From contig OW121743.1 in the NCBI GenBank assembly GCA_933228675.1, forward strand, positions 58,358,406-58,422,405: DNA of 64,000 nucleotides, given 5' to 3'. This DNA is from Stomorhina lunata (Eukaryota; Arthropoda; Insecta; Diptera; Rhiniidae). Numbering within the stretch: position 1 is the stretch's first letter; every line of letters starts with the position of its first letter. A model generated the notes under the pieces. That model did not search any database and was not told where the DNA came from. It worked only from the letters and a program-made list of their open reading frames with translations. This document shows, in pieces, positions 11,725 to 22,490 of this stretch. Made by a program: the position numbers and the translations under genes.

Positions 11725-12810
11725 GTTAAAGTTTGACATTGACGAAAGTACAGTATCACACAACGCATAAAAATTAACAAAACATACTACAAAAATGGGG
11801 ATTCCGCAACAGCCATATATCGTGTTTTAAGAGGAGATTATGGTTTACATAATCGTCCAACTACGCCAGCAATTGGCAAAATTGTGAAGAAATTTGAAGA
11901 GACTTGAGCCGGTTACAAATATTGTAAGGCCTGTGCATCATCGTTTCGCACGTTCCGCTGAAAATATCGCTGTTATAAGTGAAAGTGTTGCCGAAGACCC
12001 GAATGTGTCGATTCCCCGTCATTCTCAGGAATTAGGACTGTCTTACGGCTCATTATGGTGTATTTTGCATTTAGATCTACACTTACAACCATATAAAGTC
12101 CAGCTCACACAACAACTGAAGCCAGCTGATCATTCACAACGTCGTAGATACGTGAAATGGGTGCTTGAACAACAGGCGGTGAACGGCGATTTTTCGATCA
12201 AAATTTTCTTCAGCGATGAAGCACATTTCTCACTCGGTGGATATGGTAATAAACAAAATTGTCGTATTTGGGGTTCTGTGAATCCTCAAGTAATTGAAGA
12301 GAGGCCATTATATCCAGAAAAAACTGTTTGGTGCGCTCTTTGGTCCGAAGGTGTGATTGGACCTTACTTCTTCGAAAACGACGATGGAACGACTGTCACA
12401 GTGAATTCGGAACGTTAAGGTCACATGATAACCGACTTCTTTTTGCCTGCTATTGAAGAATACGACTTGGAGAATATGTGCCTTCAACAAGACGGTGCCA
12501 CATGCCACACAACTCGAACGAATATGACTTAATTGCAAGAGACATTTCCTGGCCGCGTAATTTCTCGTCGTTGCGTTATCAACTGGCCACCAAGATTATG
12601 CGATTTGACACCATTAGACTTTTGTTTGTAAGGCTATGCGAAAGACCGTGTTTATGCAGATAAATCTTTAACTCTTGAGCACATACAAACCAACATTTAA
12701 ATGATGTAGTGTTTCACACATTATGTCATCGTTCAAAAAAGAAATATCATGAAAAAAAATATTTTATATCTGTTTTATTTAAGTTCACTCACAAAATGGA
12801 TAACCCTGTA
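11725..12810 (+). mobile_element. Rosa-like mariner copy with 3' terminal repeat
   Basis: It begins in 5' untranslated sequence (TTTGACATTGACGAAAG, matching the reverse copy near 7550). It runs through the transposase and ends with ACAAAATGGATAACCCTG followed by TA (12809-12810), the reverse complement of the family terminal repeat. The 5' terminal repeat is not visible, so it is 5'-truncated or fused to the preceding fragment. Confidence 0.75.
11796..12690 (+). pseudogene. Mariner DD41D (rosa-like) transposase, near full length
   Basis: This is the most complete mariner gene in the window. The N-terminus (NGDSATAIYRVLRGDYGL) is read in another frame. The main frame, from about 11894, carries HHRFARSAENIAVISESV, LKPADHSQRRRYVKWVLEQQ and IKIFFSDEAHFSLGGYGNKQ (first Asp). 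It continues with LYPEKTVWCALWSEGVIGPY, LQQDGATCH (second Asp) and WPPRLCDLTPLD (third Asp). I count 41 residues between the second and third Asp, which is the DD41D signature of the rosa group. In-frame stops lie at about 12416, 12530 and 12628, and the N-terminus is frameshifted. It is inactive. The C-terminus is cut after LTLEHIQTNI. Confidence 0.85.
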
Positions 12811-12897
12811 TTTTATGTTAAATGTGGTACCTTCCTGGTCTTAAAAGTACATTTTTTTATAATTGCTACAAAATCTAGAAAGCCATTTCCATCCCTG

Positions 12898-14079
12898 TTG
12901 TTAAACGTTAACAGAAAGAGAGTGCGAGAGTTCTAAATATCTTGGGAGTTGGCCGTTATAATAGTGTTGCCAGTGTTTATTTTAGGATACGAAATTGAGT
13001 TTACATTATTTTAGTAACATTTGGTACCTTTTTTGGAAAAATCAATAAACTTGTTAAATAAATTTTGGAAAACATAAAAAATTCTCTTAAACGAATAAAT
13101 TTTTTAGAAAATCATAAAAATATGGGAAATATTTTGTAAGAAAAAGAACAATTTTAGGTTTTTGCTGGGAATATGATCAAATATTTGGAGATTATCGATT
13201 TCATTTTAATATCGTTCTTTTATAAATAAAATATTTTATCTGAAATTCACACAAAAGTTTTTAGAAGGTATTTTTTTGTAGAAATTAGGCGGAATTTATT
13301 TTTTTCTTTGAATTGGAAAATTACCTTGTTAATTTAATAAAAAAATCCCTTAACTTTATATAGAAATTCTCCAGAATTATGTCTGGTTTAGCTGTTTTTT
13401 CTCTGTTTTATCCATGTTTCAAACATTTTTTCGCCATTAATTTAATTAAGGTGATTTTTATATTATTTTTTCTTCTTAATTCTTGGTAAATTGCTAAAAT
13501 GATTTATTTAAATTTTTAATTCTAAAAAGTCATTAAAGCCATTTGTTATAATCAAACTTAGGTTCTCGTTAACATCAAATTTCTGTTTTTGTTTAGCAGA
13601 CAAGTATTTTTTTTTTTCATTTTCAAAAGTTAATGAAAAATTGTTAAAAAATGACTTGAGTTTCTTTTTTTTCAAAGATTTTTATTTAAACAAAAAAATA
13701 CCAAATTTTTTTTATATATTTATTTTGTTGTATAATTTTTAGCAAAGTTGCTAATTGTTGGAATGGTTAAATGAAGTTGTTTGCAATACTAATAATTACA
13801 TTTTATAAATGCTTTTTTTTGTGTTAATGTTGAGTTCAGGGTCACAAATAATAAATAAAAATTAAAATTTTTTTTTCAAAGAAAAATTGTTTGAAAAATG
13901 ACAATTAACTGACATTTAGAAAAAATAAATGAATATTAATGATAATTTTGAAGAAAATCCTAATACTTGTTTTAAAATGAATTGAGTTAAAAAATTGTTA
14001 AGAATTTGAGAATTTAGTTTTGAACAGTTTTTAAATAAAATAATTGGGTAAAATCAGGGAAATTTTCTTCTAGAAAAGT
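12898..14079. other. AT-rich stretch with one short dispersed motif
   Basis: The 15-mer GTGTTGCCAGTGTTT at 12964-12978 recurs at 17209-17223, with loosely similar sequence after it. GTGTTGCCAGTG also occurs near 59006. The rest is low-complexity A/T with no gene. Confidence 0.5.
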
Positions 14080-14400
14080 TGGCTTTTTTCAGAAATATTG
14101 AGTTTCCCAGAAATATTGAGTTTAAACAAAATTTAAAGGAAATTAGAGCCACTTTTTACTAGAAAACTGCTTCAGAATCTGAGCAATAATTTTCTAAAAA
14201 TATTGAGTTTCCCAGATATATTAAGTTTAAAGAAAATTTTAGAAAACTTCTTCAGGATCTGAGCAATTATTTTCTAAAAATATTGAGTTTCAAGGAAATT
14301 TGAAAGAAATTAGACCTACTTTTTACTAGAAAACTGCTTCAGAATCTTTCTACTTCAGAATCTGAGCAACATTTTTCTAAAAAAGTTTTTCATTTTACTC
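14080..14400. repeat. Degenerate ~100-bp tandem repeat
   Basis: Three to four imperfect copies contain AAATATTGAGTTTC, TTTTTACTAGAAAACTGCTTC and CAG(A/G)ATCTGAGCAA. Copies vary in length through internal deletions. Confidence 0.75.
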
Positions 14401-14769
14401 AAAAAGGAGAGCTTGGAGAGTATTGGAAAAACTTTTTATTAAAAAAAAAGTGATCATAATATGAATAAATTTTTACTAGAAAAGTTTTTCAGGGACAGGT
14501 TCACTTTTTTTTATTGACAAATAGATCAGATATTAGACGAACTTTGCTAGGAACTTCCGGATGAATTTGAGCTAACTTTTTACCGGAAATTTTGCTAAAG
14601 TTCTGAGTGATTTTTGAATATCGAAAGGAATGGGGGCGGCCGGTATATTAAGATTATAATATACCGGAGCTACCGAGGCAAAATTTTGCAAATATATTTC
14701 TCATTTATGGTTAATGCATTGAAACGTTCCATATTTCACAAAAGTTTGCATATAACCCTACCTCGACGA
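14401..14769. other. Unique stretch with a small hairpin
   Basis: At 14640-14667 CCGGTATATTA and TAATATACCGG form a perfect 11-bp inverted repeat with a 6-base loop, in a locally GC-richer context (GGGGGCGG). No gene is seen. Confidence 0.6.
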
Positions 14770-15775
14770 TTACACCATTTTCAATGGAATTGAGAAATTT
14801 TCAATTGAAATTGAGAAATTTTAGTTGAAATTGAGACATTTTTATTGAATTTCTTAATTTCAATAATTTTTAATTGAAATTGAGTCTTTTCAATTGAAAT
14901 TGAGAAATATTCAATTGAAATTAAAAAATTTCAGTTGAAAATGAGAAATTTTCAAATAAGGTTGACTTTTTTAATTAAAATTGAGAAATTTTTAATTAAA
15001 AATGAAAAATTATTAATTGATATTGAGAATTTTAGAATTGAAATTGAGAATTTTAGAATTGAAATTGAGAAAACCCCAAATGAAATTTCAACCTCATTTT
15101 CAATTGGAATTTTCTCAGTGACCTATCTTCAATTGTAATTGAGAAATTCTAAATTGAAATTGAGAAATTTTAATTGAAATTGAGAAATTTTAATTGAAAT
15201 TGAGAATTTTCTATTGAAATTAAGAAATTTTTAATTGAAATTGAGTCTTTTCAATTGAAATTGAGAAATATTCAATTGAAATTAAAAAATTTCAGTTGAA
15301 AATAAGAAATTTTCAAATAAGGTTGACTTTTTTAATAAAAATTGAGAAATTTTTAATTAAAAATGAGAAATTTTCAATTGATATTGAGAATTTTAGAATT
15401 GAAATTGAGAAAATTCCAATTGAAAATGAGGTTGAAATTTCATTTGGGGTTTTCTCAATTTCAATTCTGAAATTCTCAATTTCAATTCTAAAATTCTCAA
15501 TTTCAATTGAAAATTTCTCATTTTCAACTGAAAATTTCTCAATTTAATTAAAAAAAATTAACCTCATTTTCAATTGGACTTTTCTCAATTTCAATTCAAA
15601 AATTCTCATTTCGAATTGGGGTTATCTCAATTTTAATTGAAAATGTCTCATTTTTAATTGAAAATTCTCAATTTCAATTCAAAATTTCTCAATTTCAAAT
15701 GTAAATTCTCGATTTCAATTGAAAATTTCTCATTTTCAATTGAAAATTCTCAATTTCAATTGAAATTGTCATTCC
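14770..15775. repeat. Array A4: TTGAAATTGAGAAATTTT repeat that reverses strand
   Basis: Short units (about 18-24 bp) are built on CAATTGAAATTGAGAAATTT. From 14780 to about 15420 they read in this sense, except for a short reversed patch near 15090-15120. From about 15440 to 15770 they read as the reverse complement (AAATTTCTCAATTTCAATTG). A block of about 250-360 bp starting TTCAGTTGAAAA recurs with an offset of 361 bp (14931 and 15292). A 53-bp segment at 15065-15117 is exactly reverse-complemented at 15406-15458. Confidence 0.9.
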
Positions 15776-16000
15776 GTTTGTAATATCCTCAATATTGGCT
15801 CGAAAACCTAAAGTGATATACATATATTCTGAATCCTTATGAAATTCTTGAGCTATGTCCGTCTAAACGAAAGGATCTAGGTCACTGAAACTTGGCAAAG
15901 ATATTTCTTATTTCTGGGAAAATTTTGGTATTGAAATTGGAATTGAATCTCCATCAGAATATGCTAATTTCACCAAAAATGTATATTAAATCAAGAAATC
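15776..16000. repeat. Remnant of a dipteran interspersed repeat
   Basis: The sequence CATTCCGTTTGTAATAT... followed by ATACATATATTCTGAATC, GAGCTATGTCCGTCTAAACG and CACTGAAACTTGGCA has the order of motifs (CTATGTCCGTC preceded by ATATATTCT) seen in common fly interspersed repeats. I recognise the pattern but cannot assign the class. Confidence 0.45.
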
Positions 16001-17460
16001 GATATTTCAGCAATTGAACTTTTATTAAAAATTCAATATTTCACAAAAAACAACATTCAGCAATTTAAGAAATGCTCAGATTCAAAGCCAATTTTTTCGA
16101 TTATCTAATACCATCTAAAAAAATTCCTTATTCAAGAAAACGGCGTAATCATTTTCTTTTTGATCTTTACTAAAATTGAATGAAAACCTTATTGGTTTCC
16201 AAAGTACCTACGTCATTATCTATTGTAAGACGCTTAAAAAGGGTAATTGGGTTAATGACAGTTTGAATGCCTGATGGTGGTGCTGCTGTCATTGCCCACC
16301 TTTAAATATTACAGCACCTTGAATAGTTTTAAAAACTATTTTGTACATTTTCCTTCAACTTAAAACACATACATACCTTAAGTACCTACATACAATATTT
16401 TTTTGTATGTAATTTAAAAATAAAATTACGTGTTTTCTATAAACTTTTTTAATACTAGAGACATTCCAAAAAATTCCAACGTGTCATGGGTGTAATTCGT
16501 AAAAGTAAAGTACATTTATATTACACAAGTTTTTGTAGTTGTAAAGCAAATAATAATAAAAAATAATGCACATATTTTGATGTAATATAAAACGTTATGA
16601 ATTAAATATAAAAACGTAATAATTTTTTCTATTTTTCTACATATATTTTTAGCTATTACACAAAGTACTAGGCTCAAAGTACTATTTTTTATTTGTTTCT
16701 AATACTAAAGCCAAATAATTCCTTTTATTTTCTCGCCACCTCTTTCCAACACTGTTAAAGTTTATACCTAAATAACGGGTTTGTGGGAGATCATCTCATT
16801 ACGTGTGTGTGCGAGTGTTTGTGAGAAAATGTTAGGGTTTCTGTGATTATGCAGTTTTCTTTAACTTACAACAACAACACATATAAAAACTATTACAAGT
16901 TAATGAATATTTGTTGTTTTTTTCCTGCATTTTTTTTTTTTTCTAAATATCTAAGTTTGAAAGAAATGAGTCATTGTACTCATTTTATTTCATTTTTGAC
17001 TCACTTTGTGGCTGTCATTCAGTCATTTGGTCTGTTTTTGTGTTAGTGTTTCTTTAACTCTCGTTTTTGTATTGTAATTTCAAAAGGTACTTCAAACAAT
17101 TGCATTAAATCAATATATGGTTTGTTGTTTTTATTTTATAGGAGGGTAGTTTGATAAGACTTTTTAAAGTAAAATTTTGTTGGCCAAACAATCCTAGCCT
17201 TTTAAACAGTGTTGCCAGTGTTTGCTTTTAGAGTACGATTATAGTTTTTAATACTATAGTATGATTTGATACATTTTTTGAAAAACTTTCCTTCAAATTA
17301 CAACAAGACAAAATATTTTTTATAGAAAATCAAAAAAAATTTTGATAAATTTAATTAAATAATGAACGACAAATGGCAATATTTTGGTTTAATTTTAAAC
17401 TAACTCCACAAATTGTAATTTTGAAAGTTATTTGTATTTGTTGACATCATCAATGTCGAA
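16001..17460. other. Unique AT-rich sequence, no gene
   Basis: No array, transposon end or convincing reading frame is seen. The 17209-17223 motif GTGTTGCCAGTGTTT is shared with 12964 and may mark a short unassigned repeat. A 67-codon frame at 16843-17046 is hydrophobic and not supported. Confidence 0.45.
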
Positions 17461-18095
17461 ATGACGAAACCTAAATTATAAGCTAGTGAAGATATACGAA
17501 AAGTTATTATAAAAAACTTTGAAGGAGGAAAACTTTTCCGATTAATTAGTGGTATAATTGGAAGACCAAAATCAACTATCCATGATGTTATTAAAAGGTA
17601 TCGCTTAACGAATTCAGTTGAAAATCAATCAAAATCTAAAAGTTTACTAGTACGGTAGCTTGGGTACCAAAATAATTTTCTTACGTATTAATAGACTCTT
17701 TTTAATAAATATTTAAACAAATAAATTTGTTTATTTCTTAATTATTAATAAAAAACTTAACATGTTATAGCATTCTTTTTTTGTTCTAATCTGAAAATAA
17801 AATTTTCCGTAGTCATTTTGACGAAGGATGACGTTCTAGGGTTAAAGACGAAAGCAAATTTAACTTGTTTAAGTCCGACGGACAGTCCTACGTGTAGTGA
17901 AAATCAAACGAAGGGATAATGTAAAAAAAATTAAAAGCTTCTGTTAAGTATGGCGGCGGTTCTGTTCTTGCATGGGTTTACATGGCGGCCTCTGCTGTTA
18001 GAAAGTTGTGCATAATAAATTCAATTTTGAACCAGCTGAATTTGGGGTCAAGTGTCGAAAGATTAGGAATTCAAAATTTTACTATTTTTATAGTA
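17461..18095 (+). pseudogene. Tc1-type transposase pseudogene, interrupted by array A5
   Basis: ATG 17461 opens MTKPKL, then an in-frame TAA. The frame continues ASEDIRKVIIKNFEGGK, IIGRPKSTIHDVIKRYR and LTNSVENQ, the paired-like helix-turn-helix DNA-binding domain of Tc1 elements. It ends at a stop near 17656. A gap follows. From 17847 DESKFNLFKSDGQSYV (catalytic Asp block) and, after stops, VKYGGGSVLAWVYMAAS match the Tc1 core. The same frame runs on as SVERLGIQNF and enters the first unit of the minisatellite. The segment with the second Asp and the Glu is missing. It is inactive. Confidence 0.82.
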
Positions 18096-20190
18096 AAATT
18101 TTAGTACTTTTATAGTAAAATTATAAAAATTTTACTATTTTTATAGTAAAATTATAAAAATTTTACTATTTTTATAGTAAAATTTTCAAAATTTTACTAT
18201 TTTTATAGTAAAATTTTCAAAATTTTACTATTTTTATAGTAAAATTTTCAAAATTTTACTATTTTTATAGTAAAATTCTCAAAATTTTACTATAAAAATA
18301 GTAAAATTTTCAAAATTTTACTATTTTTATAGTAAAATTTCAAAAATTTTATTATTTTTATAGGAAAATTTTCAAAATTTTACTATTTTTATAGTAAAAT
18401 TTTCAAAATTTTACTATTTTTATAGTAAAATTTTCAAAATTTTACTATTTTTATAGTAAAATTTTCAAAATTTTACTATTTTTATAGTAAAATTTTCAAA
18501 ATTTTACTATTTTTATAGTAAAATTTTCAAAATTTTACTATTTTTATAGTAAAATTTTCAAAATTTTACTATTTTTATAGTAAAATTTTCAAAATTTTAC
18601 TATTTTTATAGTAAAATTTTCAAAATTTTACTATTTTTATAGTAAAATTTTCAAAATTTTACTATTTTTATAGTAAAATTTTCAAAATTTTACTATTTTT
18701 ATAGTAAAATTTTCAAAATTTTACTATTTTTATAGTAAAATTTTCAAAATTTTACTATTTTTATAGTAAAATTTTCAAAATTTTACTATTTTTATAGTAA
18801 AATTTTCAAAATTTTACTATTTTTATAGTAAAATTTTCAAAATTTTACTATTTTTATAGTAAAATTTTCAAAATTTTACTATTTTTATAGTAAAATTTTC
18901 AAAATTTTACTATTTTTATAGTAAAATTTTCAAAATTTTACTATTTTTATAGTAAAATTTTCAAAATTTTACTATTTTTATAGTAAAATTTTCAAAATTT
19001 TACTATTTTTATAGTAAAATTTTCAAAATTTTACTATTTTTATAGTAAAATTTTCAAAATTTTACTATTTTTATAGTAAAATTTTCAAAATTTTACTATT
19101 TTTATAGTAAAATTTTCAAAATTTTACTATTTTTATAGGAAAATTTTCAAAATTTTACTATTTTTATAGGAAAATTTTCAAAATTTTACTATTTTTATAG
19201 GAAAATTTTCAAAAATTTACTATTTTTATAGTAAAATTTTCAAAATTTTACTATTTTTATAGTAAAATTTTCAAAATTTTACTATTTTTATAGTAAAATT
19301 TTCAAAATTTTACTATTTTTATAGTAAAATTTTCAAAATTTTACTACTTTTATAGTAAAATTTTCAAAATTTTACTATTTTTATAAAAAAAATTTCAAAA
19401 TTTTACTATTTTTATACTAAAAATTTCAAAATTTTACTATTTTTATACTAAAATTTTCAAAATTTTACTATTTTTATACTAAAGTTTTACCATTTTTATA
19501 GTAAAATTTTCAAAATTTTACTATTTTTATAGTAAAGTTTTCAAAATTTTACTATTTTTATAGTGAAATTTTCAAAATTTTACTATTTTTATAGTAAAAT
19601 TTTCAAAATTTTTATAGGAAAATTTTCAAAATTTTACTATTTTTATAGTCAAATTTTCAAAATTTTACTATTTTTATAGTAAAATTTTCAGAATTTTACT
19701 ATTTTTATAGTAAAATTTCAAAAATTTTACTATTTTTATAGGAAAATTTTCGAAATATTACTATTTTTATAGTACAGTTTTAAAAATTTTACTATTTTTA
19801 TAGGAAAATTTTCAAAATTTTACTATTTTTATAGGAAAATTTTCAAAATTTTACTATTTTTATAGGAAAATTTTCAAAATTTTACTATTTTTATAGGAAA
19901 ATTTTCAAAATTTTACTATTTTTATGGAAAATTTTCAAAATTTTACTATTTTTATAGGAAAATTTTCAAAATTTTACTATTTTTATAGGAAAATTTTCAA
20001 AATTTTACTATTTTTATAGGAAAAATTTCAAAATTTTACTATTTTTATAGGAAAATTTTCAAAAATTTACTATTTTTAAAGGAAAATTTGAAATTTTTAT
20101 AAAAAAAAAAAAAATCAAAACTTTACTATTTTTATAGAAATAATTACAAAATTTTACTATTTTTATAGGAAGATTTTCAAAATTTTACTA
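18070..20190. repeat. Minisatellite array A5, 31-bp unit
   Basis: Highly homogeneous 31-bp units: ATTTTACTATTTTTATAG followed by TAAAATTTTCAAA. Each holds an interrupted palindrome (TTTTACTAT / ATAGTAAAA). There are about 65-70 units. The centre (18380-19130) is almost invariant. From about 19130 a GGAAAA variant spreads, and the last 200 bp decay. One unit near 18285-18305 is inverted. The left edge lies in the Tc1 pseudogene. Confidence 0.95.
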
Positions 20191-22400
20191 ATGTTTAGAA
20201 AGATTTCTGGTTTATATTTAAACAAAATTGGACTTTTAAAGAATTTCTGATATTTGGATTTTATAAAAAATTTCATTGGAAAATATTCGAGATTTAACTT
20301 TTTGTAGCAAAACTTTTAAAGTTTAACTTCATATGGAGAAATTTACGACATTTGATTTTGTTAGTAAACGAACAATATTTGGGAATATAACTTTTATTTA
20401 AAAAATTTTACTTAAAAAAAAATTTTATTAAATATTTTTTTTTTTAATTTTACTTATGAAAAAAATTGTTTGATTTTTTTAATTGTAATCCATTCAAATC
20501 GCTCTAGAACATTAATTAGGTTTTCTTTTTTAAAAAAATTACAGGAACAAAATTTCACAGAAAATTTTTAAAGATTTCGAAATTGTCAAGCTGCCCTCGT
20601 ATAATCGCCTTTGTAGCTTTATTCAATGAACGCATGCAATTTCTTTAGCAAAACTCAAAATGGGGGTCAAAATATTATAAATTTAACTAAAATCAAAAAA
20701 AAGGGAAGAAAAAGAAAGCAACGAGTGGTAAAATAATGGCGGATAATACAAAGTTGCCATATTGAAAAGTAGAAGAGACAGGGATGGGGGTATGAAAATT
20801 ATTTTAAAGCTAAATAAAGAAAATGAACAATAAAAAAAAACTTCAGTTCAAGATCCATACGGAAGTGACAATGACGATAACATTTGAATTTTTTCGCAGT
20901 TGTTGAAGTTATTGGAAAAGTTGGCGTTGCTTTTTATTTATATTGTTATTATTCAATATTTGTTTAATATTTTTTTGTTTTTAAATTTTTCTTATTATTT
21001 TTTTAATTTTATTTACATTCCGTTATTAGTGTTTACACATTTTTTATCTACTCAAAATGCAAATTTTTACATATAAATTTTAATATATTTTTACTTTAAT
21101 CGTAATTGTTTAATGTAAAGAACTAAAAGCGAAATTTCGTTTTTGATTTTGAATACCTGCTATGTAATTTATTGCAATCAGTCTTAGAGGGGTATTCGTC
21201 AAAAACTAGAATAAGTGCGCCTAATGTGAATACCAAATAATGAGATAAATAGTTAAAATAACAAATTTTTCAGTAAGAAAATTTTTAAAAATAAATCTGG
21301 TATTGGTAGGAATTGAACCCGAGCAATTATGTTTAAATTACCATTCGAATTACAATAAGTACTTTTAAGTTTTAGTAACTTAAAAGTACTTCGGAAGTTG
21401 GCTTAAATACTTAATATATCATGACAATGGGGATTAATAAAAAGAGATATATTTATATAATCGGATTATGTCGTTCTTGCGGCAAATGGGCGATTTGCAC
21501 AAATATAGAAACCAGTCATTACAATGTGATAATAAATAATAGCTGGAATTTACTATGTCACAAAAAAAAACGAAATTGAATTGAATAATTAATAGAATAG
21601 AAAAACTACAATTGCATAGCAATACAAATTCGTTAGAAAATTTAATTAAAGGCTACCGCTGCTGCTGCTTGCTAATGCCTTTGTGGATTGTACATTCTAA
21701 AAGCCCTTCACCTACTACAAACCCTTTTCAATCTGGAATTAAAGAAAATTTGTATTAGAAAAAAAATCATTGGAATTTATTTGATTTATCTTTTAGTTTT
21801 ATCTTTTGAATTTATAGGAATTTTATTAACTTTTTTTTGTTGGTTAGTCAATAAATTTTTTATTAGTTTTCTGGATTTGATTTCTTCAGTTCTAGTGAAA
21901 TATGTTGTACTTTGAAATTTTTACTTGATTGTGGTTAATGTTTATATTTTAATTATTTTGGTTTTTCTATTTGATTTTAGAATTTAATTGGATTTTTTTA
22001 TATTAATTTTTTTAGTTTTATAACTTTGATAGATTTTTTATACATATTGAGATACTTAATTTGGTTACAACCAGCAAAGCTATGCCTAAAAAGTAGCACA
22101 ACTTTAATTTTCCCCTTTTTTTATTCCATAATCGGCCTATGTTCGAAAAGACTCTTGATATACCAGGTAAAAATGTACCCTTTTGTGACCAACAGGGTCA
22201 AAAATGACCCAAAAAAAATACCCTAAGGCAGGTCAACATCTAGTTAATCACATCATTACCAAATTTTTAAAAATTCTACTCAAAATAAGTTGTTTAGGGT
22301 AATTATTGTTTTATGAATAATATTTCAAAATAAGACTAGAACTTCCAATCCTGGTCATACCAAATTATTCTCCCTCTCTTCTATTAAAATGCTATTGTGT
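20191..22400. other. AT-rich unique sequence, no gene
   Basis: There are no tandem arrays. A string at 21308-21325 (GGTAGGAATTGAACCCGAG) resembles the reverse complement of an RNA polymerase III B box, but there is no foldable tRNA around it. Short frames at 21434-21622, 21688-21915 and 22026-22226 have no recognisable content. Confidence 0.45.
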
Positions 22401-22490
22401 CAGGGATGGCCAACATGGTACAATTGTACTTATTTGATACATTTGTAACCTCAATGGTACTACCGCCTCCTACGTGATACAACAACTATT
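22401..22490 (+). mobile_element. hAT-like 5' end, copy c
   Basis: CAGGGATGGCCAACATGG, the palindrome GTACAATTGTAC, then TTGATACATTT and CCTACGTGATACAA match the first ~100 bp of copies b and f. Array A6 follows immediately. No matching 3' end (CCATCCCTG) is found beyond the array, so the right side is lost or lies outside a deletion. Confidence 0.75.

Larger units (their letters stand above)
10506..12897 (+). mobile_element. hAT-like non-autonomous element, copy b
   Basis: The 5' end CAGGGATGGCAAACATGG continues with the palindrome GTACAATTGTAC and TTTTTTGATACATTTT, a subterminal block shared with 22401 and 60415. The 3' end contains AAAGCCATTTCCATCCCTG. The flanks TTGTAAAT and TTGTTAAA match at 6 of 8 positions and fit nTnnnnAn. 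The interior is two mariner remnants in the same orientation. No hAT transposase is present. Confidence 0.75.

Noticed and set aside
21305..21330. tRNA or SINE-like B box (reverse complement GGTTCAATTCC)
   Set aside because: No A box at the right distance and no cloverleaf can be drawn from the surrounding sequence.
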